43,654 bases of DNA from a virus: positions 1-43,654 of IMG/VR virus record IMGVR_UViG_3300019776_000691. The stretch is one strand, 5' to 3'. The first letter of the stretch is position 1, and every line of letters starts with the position of its first letter. Position numbers and translations under genes: made by a program. Of the stretch, positions 1-6,877 are shown piece by piece. The notes below the pieces were generated by a model. That model ran no database searches, was not told the DNA's origin, and saw only the letters and a program-made list of their open reading frames with translations.

Positions 1-73
1 AAATGGTAGTGATTCCAGCAGCAAATACACCAGCAAAAATGCGGGCGGACATGGGAATCTGATAATCGCTCAT
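1..73 (-). CDS. Partial small hydrophobic protein at window edge
   Basis: The reading frame starts at 73 with MSDYQIPMSARIFAGVFAAG and runs off the window, so only 24 residues are visible. Its ATG overlaps the TGA stop of the replication gene (ATGA, 70-73), a typical translational coupling, so it is the next gene of the same minus-strand operon. The visible part is hydrophobic and could begin a membrane segment. I cannot name it. If the sequence is circular, joining base 43654 to base 1 would place TGA directly after residue 24; this may be chance. Confidence 0.5.
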   Translation of the reverse strand, partial: MSDYQIPMSARIFAGVFAAGITTI

Positions 74-1017
74 GCCGCGCATGATACTTCCTTCCATGTA
101 CTTAAGCCCAAGGCATCCATTGCCATTTTGAGGCGGCCATAGGAAACTTGCACACCAGAGCGGCGCAGGGCAATAGTTTCCTCTGCCCACGCCAGTTTTG
201 GTTTTGCCACCACCGTGGATTTAATGCGTTCTGCAATAGCACGGAAAGCCTCTCGCTCCTGTGGTGACAGTGGTGGCGCATCTTGCACGGGTGCCGCTTG
301 CGCTGCCATTTTTTTCAGAATGGCCGTGTCCACAGGTGCAGCAGATGGCACGGTGGCCACGGGCTTTTCTGGTAACCATGCTGCCTTGAATCGTGCCCAG
401 CCGCTGTTGACGCATTCACGCACGGCGTCTGTCAAAGAGATGCCTGCTTGGGCAGCTTCAGCGCGTATATCGGAAAGCTCGCTGTTGGTCAGAACCTTGC
501 GGCCTTTGCTCTTGCGCACCAGCATCCAGTCGGCAAGAAGGTTTGCTGGTATTTCGGCAATTTCATTGGCAACAACAACTACAGGCTGCGCCGCAGGCGT
601 AGCTATTGGTTGTTTTACAGATTGAGTGACGGGTTCAATTGCAGGTTCTGTTGGCAGATTCTGCCGGTCATGACCGGCAAAGTCTGCCGGTCGTACCGGA
701 AAATTCTGCCGGTCATCTGCCGCTGGAGCGGGAACTCCTGCCGGTTGCAGCTTACTCAGTTCAATGCGGTACATCGAGGACAGCATGCCACGGCGGCGAC
801 GGCTAACGTAACCCTGTTGGATCAGGGCACGTACATGGTCACGGGCGCTGCGTTCGCTGATGCCGCAGTCTGATGCAACGGTGTCTAGGCTGGGCCAGCA
901 GTCGTAGTGTTGTTGGCCAGTGTGGTCTTTTGCGCGGCTGCAAAGAGACAGAAAAACGAGTTTGCGGACGCCTTCAACAGGAGTATTCCAAGCGCGATCA
1001 ATGAGTTCGTAGGCCAT
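70..1017 (-). CDS. Phage O-like replication protein (HTH)
   Basis: This 315-aa protein begins MAYELIDRAW, an N-terminal winged-helix region typical of O-type phage replication proteins (motifs CWPSLDTVASDCGISERSARDHV, about residues 40-62). A long Pro/Ala-rich linker follows. A second conserved block, DWMLVRKSKGRKVLTNSEL through WARFKAAW, is also usual for phage replication proteins of beta-proteobacteria. By family knowledge it binds an origin and recruits host helicase; that role is inferred. The start at 1017 is preferred over the upstream ATG because MAYELIDRAW is the usual N-terminus of this family. No clear Shine-Dalgarno site is visible. It is separated from the recombinase by a leader that carries a candidate antisense RNA. 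It is distinct from the other HTH replication-type protein at 33549-34517. Confidence 0.75.
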   Translation of the reverse strand: MAYELIDRAWNTPVEGVRKLVFLSLCSRAKDHTGQQHYDCWPSLDTVASDCGISERSARDHVRALIQQGYVSRRRRGMLSSMYRIELSKLQPAGVPAPAADDRQNFPVRPADFAGHDRQNLPTEPAIEPVTQSVKQPIATPAAQPVVVVANEIAEIPANLLADWMLVRKSKGRKVLTNSELSDIRAEAAQAGISLTDAVRECVNSGWARFKAAWLPEKPVATVPSAAPVDTAILKKMAAQAAPVQDAPPLSPQEREAFRAIAERIKSTVVAKPKLAWAEETIALRRSGVQVSYGRLKMAMDALGLSTWKEVSCAA

Positions 1018-1033
1018 GATTGATAAGGTATGC

Positions 1034-1063
1034 GTGACAGGGCACACCGAATCTGGCTACAAT
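1034..1063 (+). promoter_or_regulatory. Sigma70-like promoter for a candidate antisense RNA
   Basis: The plus strand has GTGACA (1034-1039), an 18-nt spacer and TACAAT (1058-1063). These are 5/6 and 5/6 matches to the sigma70 consensus. The predicted start is near 1070. No plus-strand coding sequence with a ribosome binding site follows; instead there are two stem-loops and a terminator. Confidence 0.5.
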
Positions 1064-1069
1064 CCGCAC

Positions 1070-1159
1070 ATAAACGTGCAGACGGCCTTCTTCGGTGGGT
1101 TGTTTAGTACCTCTGCACTAGCCAAGAGCCCAGAACTTTCCACGGTCGCTGGGCTTTTT
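1070..1159 (+). ncRNA. Candidate ~90-nt counter-transcript RNA
   Basis: Between the promoter at 1034-1063 and the terminator ending near 1159 lies a potential RNA of about 90 nt. Stem-loop 1 pairs GTGCAGA (1076-1082) with TCTGCAC (1112-1118). Stem-loop 2 pairs AGCCCAG (1127-1133) with CTGGGCT (1149-1155) and is followed by T5. The RNA is antisense to the expected 5' leader of the replication gene that starts at 1017 on the other strand. This arrangement resembles the counter-transcript RNAs that limit plasmid rep translation. Promoter, folding and terminator are seen in the sequence; function is inference. Confidence 0.45.
1127..1159 (+). terminator. Rho-independent terminator of the candidate RNA
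   Basis: A 7-bp stem AGCCCAG/CTGGGCT with a 15-nt loop is followed directly by five T residues (1155-1159) on the plus strand. It ends the candidate RNA from 1070. On the minus strand there is no downstream T-run, so it should not stop rep transcription. Confidence 0.6.
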
Positions 1160-1218
1160 GCTGTCTGGATGCTTTTCAGCACCCGGCGCAGAGCGGTTGG
1201 CATCTTACCACTGGGCGG

Positions 1219-1824
1219 CTACTTTGGCTGTAGCAATGTGTTGCTGATCGTGTCTGGCGCAGGAGCTGCTGCCTTGGCTGCTTGCAGTGCTGCATATAGA
1301 GCCGTCTTACCAATCTTGAGACGTACTGCGGCCTCTCTCACATTCAGCCCATTGGCAATGTGTTCGCGTGCCCGCTGTAACTTATCTGCTGTCACAACTG
1401 GCTTGCGCCCACCTTTACGCCCACGCGCAGCGGCGGCACTTAACCCGGCCTTGGTGCGCTCACGAATGAGATCACGCTCGAATTGGCCCAGCGCACCGAA
1501 TACATGAAAGACCAGTCGCCCGCCCGCTGTAGTGGTGTCGATGCTTTCGGTCAACGACTGGAACCCAACGCCACGCGCTTGCAGTGCGCTTACCGTTTCG
1601 ATCAGGTGGGGCAGGGATCGTCCCAATCGATCAAGTCGCCAGACCGCCAGCACATCGCCATCGCGTAGATAACCCAGCGCGCCAGCCAAACCGGGGCGCT
1701 CGGCCTTGGTGCCAGAGGCCACATCCTCAAAAACCCGTTCGCACCCTGCCTTGCGCAGTGCATCTGTCTGCAAGGCAGTGTCCTGATCTGTCGTGGATAC
1801 CCGTGCATAGCCAATCAGTGCCAT
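1219..1824 (-). CDS. Serine recombinase (resolvase/invertase family)
   Basis: The 201-aa protein opens MALIGYARVSTTDQDT, with catalytic Ser10 in the YARVST motif. It continues with the conserved arginine block WRLDRLGRS (about residues 62-70), the E-helix region GALGQFERDLIRERTKAGL, and a C-terminal helix-turn-helix (GLNVREAAVRLKIGKTALYAAL). Length and order fit small resolvases/DNA invertases rather than large serine integrases. It is divergent from brnT, and the spacer between them holds a res-like repeat array (1837-1939) that probably also contains its promoter. A multimer-resolution role on a plasmid-like element is likely. A fibre-gene inversion role is less likely because no inverted segment is visible. 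Confidence 0.9.
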   Translation of the reverse strand: MALIGYARVSTTDQDTALQTDALRKAGCERVFEDVASGTKAERPGLAGALGYLRDGDVLAVWRLDRLGRSLPHLIETVSALQARGVGFQSLTESIDTTTAGGRLVFHVFGALGQFERDLIRERTKAGLSAAAARGRKGGRKPVVTADKLQRAREHIANGLNVREAAVRLKIGKTALYAALQAAKAAAPAPDTISNTLLQPK

Positions 1825-1836
1825 AACTGCCTCTTT

Positions 1837-1939
1837 TGTCCGTTTTTAAGTCCGCTAATCATCTTGTCCGAGAACTTGATAAATTAGCATACTAACGGAC
1901 AATGTCCGCAGTACCCATCAAACGGTCGTTTGGCGGACT
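1837..1939. promoter_or_regulatory. Candidate res site (TGTCCG/CGGACA array)
   Basis: Upstream of the recombinase lie TGTCCG (1837-1842), AGTCCG (1849-1854), TGTCCG (1865-1870), CGGACA (1896-1901), TGTCCG (1903-1908) and CGGACT (1934-1939). The last four form two adjacent inverted modules of exactly 37 bp each (1865-1901 and 1903-1939). A recombination/autoregulation site directly upstream of a resolvase gene is the usual arrangement. The unit length is larger than classical Tn3 subsites, so assignment is by position and symmetry only. It could also carry promoters for both divergent genes. Confidence 0.55.
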
Positions 1940-1994
1940 TGATGCAAGCGCAACAACAATCAACTTTCTGAAAATTTGTAGTTACAATTAAGTA

Positions 1995-2276
1995 ATGAAA
2001 ATCGCATTCGACCCAGCCAAAGATGTCGCCAATCAGGCTAAGCATGGGTTGCCATTGTCGGATGCTGCCGGATTGGAATGGGAAGCAGCTTTGCTGTGGC
2101 CCGACCAGCGCAAAGACTACCAAGAAGAACGCATGGTGGGCTTGGTACCGGCTGGTGGCCGGTTGTTTTGCGTGGTGTTTGTGGATCGCCCGCCAGAGCG
2201 GCCGACACAGCGACGTATCATCAGTTTGAGGAAGGCTAACAGCCGAGAGGTGCAACGATATGCAAGCAACGATTAA
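1995..2276 (+). CDS. brnT: BrnT family type II toxin
   Basis: This 93-aa protein (MKIAFDPAKDVANQAKHG through RRIISLRKANSREVQRY) has the BrnT features: the starting FD.AK...N..KHG block and the C-terminal R.ISlRkA..rE...Y block. The family is an RNase toxin, structurally RelE-like, neutralised by BrnA. A TACAAT hexamer lies at 1983-1988, only a few bases before the ATG, and no Shine-Dalgarno site is visible. A leaderless or very short-leader transcript is therefore possible. It overlaps brnA by 17 nt, as expected for a toxin-first pair, and likely stabilises the element. Confidence 0.88.
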   Translation: MKIAFDPAKDVANQAKHGLPLSDAAGLEWEAALLWPDQRKDYQEERMVGLVPAGGRLFCVVFVDRPPERPTQRRIISLRKANSREVQRYASND

Positions 2277-2556
2277 GACTCGCAGCGGGCGGATGCTCCA
2301 TCTGCCAACCCCAGAGGAAGATGCGGCCATCACTGCCGCCGCGCTGGCTGACCCTGACGCTGTACCCCTGACAGATACACAGTGGGAACAGGTCAAGCCC
2401 CTAGTGCGCCGTGGTCGCCCGCTGGGCAGCGGCACCAAGGCCCAAGTGACGCTACGCCTTGACATTGACGTTCTGGAAAAATTCAGAGCATCGGGCGATG
2501 GCTGGCAAACACGCATCAATGACGTGCTGAAAAGCTGGGTTCGCACGCACGTCTGA
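2260..2556 (+). CDS. brnA: BrnA family antitoxin
   Basis: The 98-aa protein follows brnT with a 17-nt overlap and a GAGAGGTG ribosome binding site. Its C-terminal half (QVTLRLDIDVLEKFRASGDGWQTRINDVLKSWV) is the ribbon-helix-helix DNA-binding domain of BrnA. The preceding RRGRPLGSGTK segment is the usual linker. BrnA proteins bind BrnT and repress their own promoter, so autoregulation from the region left of 1995 is expected. It is convergent with the Rz1 gene, whose stop is 20 nt downstream. Confidence 0.88.
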   Translation: MQATIKTRSGRMLHLPTPEEDAAITAAALADPDAVPLTDTQWEQVKPLVRRGRPLGSGTKAQVTLRLDIDVLEKFRASGDGWQTRINDVLKSWVRTHV

Positions 2557-2576
2557 TGAGGGTTGGGGCTGCCTCG

Positions 2577-2837
2577 CTATCGCATTGGTGCTGTGCAAGC
2601 CCGCAACCCCGCCAGCAACTGCCGTTCATAGCCCTCGCGGCGCTCAATTTCAGCCATTGCGGCTTGGGCAAAGGCATCCAAGCCCACCGGGGGCGATAGG
2701 TACTCAGTGGGCATCACAGGCCGGTCGGGCACCGGCTCACTGCACGCCACCGGTACCGGCACTTTGATCTGTTGCACATGCACCACCGGCTGTGCAGCAC
2801 ACCCGGCCAGCAGCAGCGGTAAAAATAGCACCCTCAT
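2577..2837 (-). CDS. Rz1-like outer-membrane spanin lipoprotein
   Basis: The 86-aa product starts MRVLFLPLLLAGCAAQPVV, a lipoprotein signal with lipobox LLAGC (Cys13). A Pro/Val-rich stretch (IKVPVPVACSEPVPDRPVMP) follows, as in Rz1 o-spanins. Its ATG overlaps the Rz stop as ATGA at 2834-2837. It is the last gene of the lysis cassette. Rz1 joins Rz across the periplasm to disrupt the outer membrane. Unlike lambda, where Rz1 is nested inside Rz, the two genes here are end to end. Confidence 0.8.
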   Translation of the reverse strand: MRVLFLPLLLAGCAAQPVVHVQQIKVPVPVACSEPVPDRPVMPTEYLSPPVGLDAFAQAAMAEIERREGYERQLLAGLRACTAPMR

Positions 2838-3208
2838 TGCTGCACCCTCCCTTGCAGCCAGCTTTGGACTCGCACTTGGGCGCTGGCGCAATCGTTGCCC
2901 GGTACCGCAGCCGGGGCGACCAAGATAGCGTCGGCCCGCTGTGCAGCTGCACGGGCTTGTGTGGCGGCAGTGGCACGGGCGGTAGCAGCCTCGCTGGCGC
3001 GCCGGTCAGCAAGTGTGCGCAGGTCGTCCACAGCATCGCTGCACGCACTAGCCGCCTGCCGAGCTGTGTCACGCTCTTTCTCACGCGCCCCGGTTTCAGA
3101 CTTGGCCAGCGTCAGCTCATCGCGCAAACCAATGTAAAGCCATGCCTGCCCTGCATTACCAGCCAACGCCAGCACCGCTACCGCAGCGGCAATCAGTAGT
3201 AAATTCAT
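2834..3208 (-). CDS. Rz-like inner-membrane spanin
   Basis: The 124-aa protein begins MNLLLIAAAVAVLALAGNAG, one N-terminal transmembrane segment. It then has a long Ala/Arg/Glu-rich periplasmic region (AKSETGAREKERDTARQAA..., residues about 35-100) predicted to be coiled coil. This is the i-spanin architecture. The start at 3208 overlaps the endolysin stop (ATGA) and replaces longer upstream starts that would read through the lysozyme gene. With Rz1 it completes lysis of the Gram-negative envelope. Confidence 0.8.
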   Translation of the reverse strand: MNLLLIAAAVAVLALAGNAGQAWLYIGLRDELTLAKSETGAREKERDTARQAASACSDAVDDLRTLADRRASEAATARATAATQARAAAQRADAILVAPAAVPGNDCASAQVRVQSWLQGRVQQ

Positions 3209-3786
3209 GCGCCAGCCCCTCCGGGGTAGCCGGGGCGACCCCAGTGCAAGCACAGCTCCTGCGTAGCCTCGCGCCGGTTCACTAGCCCCGGCAGGGCTAC
3301 CATTTGCCCATTGACCCGGCCATTGACCCAGCGCACCAGCTCACGGCACCCGCCATCGATGTCGCCAGAGCGGAACTTGCGCACCAGTGTCGATTTGACG
3401 ACCGCAGGGGTTTCGCCCGCGTTGTAGAAAAAATCAATCAGGCCACCCTGAATCCAAGGATTGAGCGTGCTGTAGCGGCTAATGTTGCGCTTGGCCGCAT
3501 CCTCCGCAATCAACTTCCGCTCATGCTCCATCGCGCTGCACTCGGCTTCGGTGTAGAGGCGGCCCTGTATGACGCCCTTCCCCGTCACACCCCGGCACAC
3601 CGTCAAAATGCCCACGGGGTCGATGTAGGGCCGGTAGTACAGCACGCCATTTTTTTTGATCGTGGGGCCAGTGCCCTCGAAATAATCACCCAACACGCCA
3701 GCGACGTTGAGCGCACTGACAGAGGTTCCCGCCAGCGCAGCAGTGGCGACAAGCGCCACCAAGCGATTACGCAATGCAGCATCCAT
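3205..3786 (-). CDS. Endolysin, lysozyme GH24 family, SAR-like N-terminus
   Basis: The 193-aa protein has an N-terminal hydrophobic segment (LVALVATAALAGTSVSALNVAG) consistent with a signal-arrest-release or signal sequence. The GH24 lysozyme domain follows: candidate catalytic Glu in DYFEGTGP, Asp in YIDPVGILT, and Thr/Cys in LTVCRGVTGKG. The block INPW...DFFYNAG...STLVRKFRSGDIDGGC appears here as LNPWIQGGLIDFFYNAG. The stretch between Glu and Asp is longer than in the phage P21 enzyme. The start shares one base with the holin-like stop (TGATG). It cleaves peptidoglycan glycan strands. Confidence 0.88.
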   Translation of the reverse strand: MDAALRNRLVALVATAALAGTSVSALNVAGVLGDYFEGTGPTIKKNGVLYYRPYIDPVGILTVCRGVTGKGVIQGRLYTEAECSAMEHERKLIAEDAAKRNISRYSTLNPWIQGGLIDFFYNAGETPAVVKSTLVRKFRSGDIDGGCRELVRWVNGRVNGQMVALPGLVNRREATQELCLHWGRPGYPGGAGA

Positions 3787-4091
3787 CACCCACCCCCCAG
3801 CAAGCCAACCCAACTGGCTATTTTTGCGCGCAAGAAGGACTCAATCCCGAAGCTAAAAATCGTGAACGCCAAAGCGACGGCCCCTACGATGATTCGTTTG
3901 GTGGCAGCCTGCTTGTAATCATCCATCGTCTTAGCTTGTTCCACGCGCACGCGGTGGTCGTTGCGGTGGCCATCGTAGTCCTCGGCATCCAGATCGTTGC
4001 GCAAAAAAGCTGTTTTGATGCGGTCAACATCCTGCTCTACACGCCCGACACGGGCCGCAAGATCACGCACATCGTTAGAGCAATCCGGCAT
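3786..4091 (-). CDS. Holin-like/hemolysin XhlA-type small protein
   Basis: The 101-aa protein has an N-terminal charged coiled-coil region (DVRDLAARVGRVEQDVDRIKTAF). One hydrophobic C-terminal segment follows (RIIVGAVALAFTIFSFGIESFL), then a Gly-rich tail. This layout resembles XhlA-type membrane-associated lysis proteins. The start at 4091 (MPDCSND) is chosen over an upstream ATG that lies inside the previous gene; even so the two genes overlap by 17 nt. Its position directly before the endolysin supports a holin or holin-accessory role, which is inferred. Confidence 0.6.
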   Translation of the reverse strand: MPDCSNDVRDLAARVGRVEQDVDRIKTAFLRNDLDAEDYDGHRNDHRVRVEQAKTMDDYKQAATKRIIVGAVALAFTIFSFGIESFLRAKIASWVGLLGGG

Positions 4092-4509
4092 GGCGTTCTC
4101 CTTTGGCGATGATGTAAGGGCGCACAGCAATCCACAGTGCCGAAGCCATCAAAGCAACCTCTCCACCCACCGCAGCCGGGGGCGGATAGACGCTGGCCAG
4201 CATCAAAACGATGGTGCTCACCCACAGGCAGGCATTCCACACCGCAAACCACTGCGCCCACCGCGTACCGCACAAATCCAGCGCCACAATCCGAATTTGT
4301 AAAAACGCACTCAGCGCAAACGCCGTGGCCCACCACAGTTCACCAGCAACCATGTTCATCAAAGAATACGTGGGGCGGCTAAACGTATCACCGGGCCAAA
4401 ACAACATGGCTGCCCAGAAAAATTCAGCCAAAAACAGGCACACCCTGGTGGCAACCAAATCGCTATCAAAAAACGCCCGGCTCATTCCGGTAACAATGCG
4501 TGGGCTCAT
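4075..4509 (-). CDS. Multi-pass membrane protein of the lysis region
   Basis: The 144-aa protein has about four hydrophobic segments (FLAEFFWAAMLFW, LWWATAFALSAFL, WFAVWNACLWVSTIVLMLASV, VALMASALWIAV). It precedes the holin-like and endolysin genes. No family is recognised. It could be the holin itself, with the XhlA-like protein as accessory, or a lysogenic-conversion membrane protein. Its ATG at 4509 overlaps the stop of a 12-codon leader ORF (ATGA), and a GGGGGTG site lies 6 nt upstream. Confidence 0.7.
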   Translation of the reverse strand: MSPRIVTGMSRAFFDSDLVATRVCLFLAEFFWAAMLFWPGDTFSRPTYSLMNMVAGELWWATAFALSAFLQIRIVALDLCGTRWAQWFAVWNACLWVSTIVLMLASVYPPPAAVGGEVALMASALWIAVRPYIIAKGERHAGLL

Positions 4510-4544
4510 ACTGGCACCCCCGCATTTTTGTGGTTAGATGGCAT
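4506..4544 (-). CDS. 12-aa leader peptide coupled to membrane protein
   Basis: A tiny ORF, MPSNHKNAGVPV, begins at 4544. It is preceded by an almost perfect ribosome binding site, AAAGGAGG, 5 nt before the ATG. Its TGA overlaps the ATG of the membrane-protein gene (ATGA). The very strong site on such a short frame, with stop-start overlap, suggests it exists to set translation of the lysis-region membrane protein by coupling. The peptide itself has no recognisable motif. Confidence 0.5.
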   Translation of the reverse strand: MPSNHKNAGVPV

Positions 4545-4567
4545 CGTGGCCTCCTTTTATTAGGGCA

Positions 4568-5434
4568 TTAGCCCACGAGGATGTACGACACGTACAGAGC
4601 AGCGCCATTAGCACTCCAAGAAAAGCGCCGCAACCCATTAGCGGCAGCAACAAAATTACCAGTGGCATCATTGGACGTAGGTACAGCACCGTTGCTGGTA
4701 TATGTTCCAGGTACGCAGCCCAGTGCTTGTGCCCTGGTGTCCAAATTGCGCCCACCACCAGACGGGCCTTGCCCTGCTGCGTCAGAAGTGCTGCCGCGTT
4801 CCCAGTCGATCATGTCGTGCTCAGTGCCGCTGTAATAGCGGCGCAGCAAGATCACTTTGGTGCCGTTTGGTACAAAAACAAAGGTCGATGTGGTAGTGCT
4901 GGCGTTTATCGCCCCGTTGGCCACTTTCCGCTGTACTTGGGCCGGGGTGGCTTGTAATGCCGCCAAAGCAACATCGCTGTTGTAAACAGCGAGGCGCGCT
5001 GTAGCGCTGGCAAGAACGGCGTCCGCTGCCGTGTTAGACGCCCAGACCGTAGCCATAGCGTTTGAGTTTGCTGCCAACGTGTTCATGGCCGAAGCACTAG
5101 CAGCCACCGCATCCATAGCGTCGGCGTTGGTGACCAATGTGTTCATGGCCGCTGTATCGGCAATGATGGCACTGAAGGCTGCGGTGTTGTCCATCACCGC
5201 GCTCATGGCCGTAGCGCTCGCGGCCACTGCGTTCATGGCCCTAGCACTGGACATTACTGCACCCATAGCAGTGGCGCTGGCAGCCATGCGACGGGTTTGA
5301 CCGCGCATCCCAAGTAGCACATTTAGTTCGGCTAACCGGCCAGAATCTCCGGTCAATAGGGTTTCGAGCTGAGCGCCGGACAGCGCCCCAGCCTCTATGG
5401 CGTTGAGCATACGCATTGCGCGAACCATTGGCAT
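4568..5434 (-). CDS. Tail fibre protein with 10-residue repeats
   Basis: The start at 5434 has an AAAGGA site and gives a 288-aa product. After a short N-terminal region, residues 51-160 are eleven back-to-back 10-residue units of consensus xASATAMxAV. The C-terminal 120 residues contain a beta-rich domain with FVFVPNGTKVILLRRYYSGT and end in ALYVSYILVG. Alanine/serine/methionine decapeptide repeats of this sort are common in phage fibres and probably form a trimeric shaft with the C-terminal domain as tip. It is the last structural gene before lysis, the usual place for the distal fibre. Confidence 0.75.
   Translation of the reverse strand: MPMVRAMRMLNAIEAGALSGAQLETLLTGDSGRLAELNVLLGMRGQTRRMAASATAMGAVMSSARAMNAVAASATAMSAVMDNTAAFSAIIADTAAMNTLVTNADAMDAVAASASAMNTLAANSNAMATVWASNTAADAVLASATARLAVYNSDVALAALQATPAQVQRKVANGAINASTTTSTFVFVPNGTKVILLRRYYSGTEHDMIDWERGSTSDAAGQGPSGGGRNLDTRAQALGCVPGTYTSNGAVPTSNDATGNFVAAANGLRRFSWSANGAALYVSYILVG
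4955..5284 (-). repeat. Eleven 30-bp coding repeats (10-aa shaft units)
   Basis: Codons 51-160 of the fibre gene fall in an exact 10-residue register, with Met/Phe/Ala at unit position 7 and hydrophobic residues at 9-10. Units are degenerate rather than identical, so they are old duplications under selection. There is no frameshift in the array. Confidence 0.8.
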
Positions 5435-5444
5435 GGCGATTCCT

Positions 5445-6815
5445 TTACGATTTGATAACAGTGATTGGCCATGCGGTGCGGATGGCCGTATTTGTGGTGG
5501 CTGCGGCTGCACTGGCATTTGTGAGCACGATGGTCACGGTATTTGTGGCACTGACGAAGGCGTGAAAAGCTAATCGCCCAGTGTTTGCCATCGTGTCGCC
5601 AAGGGTGCTCGGTGGTGTTGCAATCACGCGGTCGCCAACTACTGCGCCAGTAACCGCACCGGTAAAACTGGTGCTTGAGGTGGCAGCCACACTGGTGACA
5701 GTGCATGTGGCCGTGCCGGTTAGCACTTTGCTTGCAAAACTACTAGCGAAACTGCTTGCAAAGCTACTGGCGAAACGTGTCGCCTCGTCTTCATCATCCT
5801 CATCACGCACAGCATCATCCGGGGCTTGCCACGCAGCCACTAAATCCCAGTGGACAGCCTGCAAAAGCCAACATCCAGTAGCTGTGGCAAAGCAGCTTTC
5901 ATCGTCGTCGGGCTCAGTGCTGCCTACTACATGCTGGAATAAACCAAGGCCATCGACCAGCGCGTGCGTATCCGTGGTGTTGGAGCGAAGACTGGCGCGG
6001 TCATCGTAGCTGTAGTCGATGATTGCCTTGTAGTTTGGGTGTGGGTGCGGGTCTGCTTTGTGCTCATCAACCAATGCAGCCGCCACGCCTTTGGCCTCCT
6101 TGCCATCGACAACTAAGGCCAGCGCAGCGGCAGCGCCCTCGTTGTCCTGCAACTCAGCAGCAAGCTCACGCAAGGTATCCAAGGCAAGCGGCGCACTATC
6201 AACCAATTGATCAATACCGGACGTCACCAGCGCTTGCGTTTCGGCTTTAGTGAACGTGTCTGATTTATCCGCCTTGCCCGCCAGCGCGGTCTCCATTTCA
6301 GCGCCTGTGGCGTAGTTCGGGTGTGGGTCAGACGCCGCCATGTGTGCCTGGAGGGCAGCGTCTGTAGCAGCACCAATTTGCTGACTTGTTGTGCCATAAG
6401 CATATTTGTAATGCAGCTTCTGACCATCAAACTCACCGGGCGTGTCCGTCAAAAGCGTAATGCCAGCACCGGCCACGCTCCACTGCACTTGCGATGCAAC
6501 CTTTGTCGCTTCATCCAGAACGTACACATCCCAGACAACCCCGTTTGAAGGGATATTGGATGCCATAACACTATCGCCAGCGATGGTTTTTGCTTCTTCA
6601 GCAAACGTCAGCGTATCGACATTCTCTTTAGTAATCAGCAACCAAGAATCGGTAGTTGCATTCCATTTATAAACCGCCTTTCCGCCCAGCACATTAATAT
6701 CCCCTGTGGCGTCCAAAACCACCACGGTCATGTGATCTGGCCGGAGGGCAATTGCATTGCGCGCAGCAATAGTGGCCACGGTTCTATCCGAAGACCGGTA
6801 ACGAAGATTTGCCAT
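5445..6815 (-). CDS. Tail fibre / receptor-binding protein
   Basis: This 456-aa protein begins MANLRYRSSDRTVATIAAR. It carries a fibre-type N-terminal region, then two His-Pro signatures (DPHPNYAT and DPHPHPNYK) often seen in tail fibres as chain-interaction elements. An acidic stretch (RDEDDEDEA) and a short perfect motif reiteration SSFA x3 (about residues 354-366) follow. A Ser/Thr/Ala-rich beta C-terminus ends it. An AGGGG site precedes the ATG. It lies between the coiled-coil fibre (upstream) and the decapeptide-repeat fibre (downstream), so the three likely build one fibre or tip complex. Confidence 0.7.
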   Translation of the reverse strand: MANLRYRSSDRTVATIAARNAIALRPDHMTVVVLDATGDINVLGGKAVYKWNATTDSWLLITKENVDTLTFAEEAKTIAGDSVMASNIPSNGVVWDVYVLDEATKVASQVQWSVAGAGITLLTDTPGEFDGQKLHYKYAYGTTSQQIGAATDAALQAHMAASDPHPNYATGAEMETALAGKADKSDTFTKAETQALVTSGIDQLVDSAPLALDTLRELAAELQDNEGAAAALALVVDGKEAKGVAAALVDEHKADPHPHPNYKAIIDYSYDDRASLRSNTTDTHALVDGLGLFQHVVGSTEPDDDESCFATATGCWLLQAVHWDLVAAWQAPDDAVRDEDDEDEATRFASSFASSFASSFASKVLTGTATCTVTSVAATSSTSFTGAVTGAVVGDRVIATPPSTLGDTMANTGRLAFHAFVSATNTVTIVLTNASAAAATTNTAIRTAWPITVIKS

Positions 6816-6877
6816 TGCTATACCCCTGAAAAGGGGCAGCCCGCAGCCACCCCGTTTATCTGGTCAGTGACCTACCG

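Noticed and set aside
1016-1507. Plus-strand 163-aa ORF opposite the recombinase
   Set aside because: It is a shadow of the recombinase gene and the candidate RNA; composition is not protein-like and it has no ribosome binding site.
1219-1824. Serine recombinase as an invertase for tail-fibre switching
   Set aside because: No alternative fibre ends or inverted recombination sites flank the fibre genes at 4.5-8 kb, and the recombinase lies beside its own res-like array.
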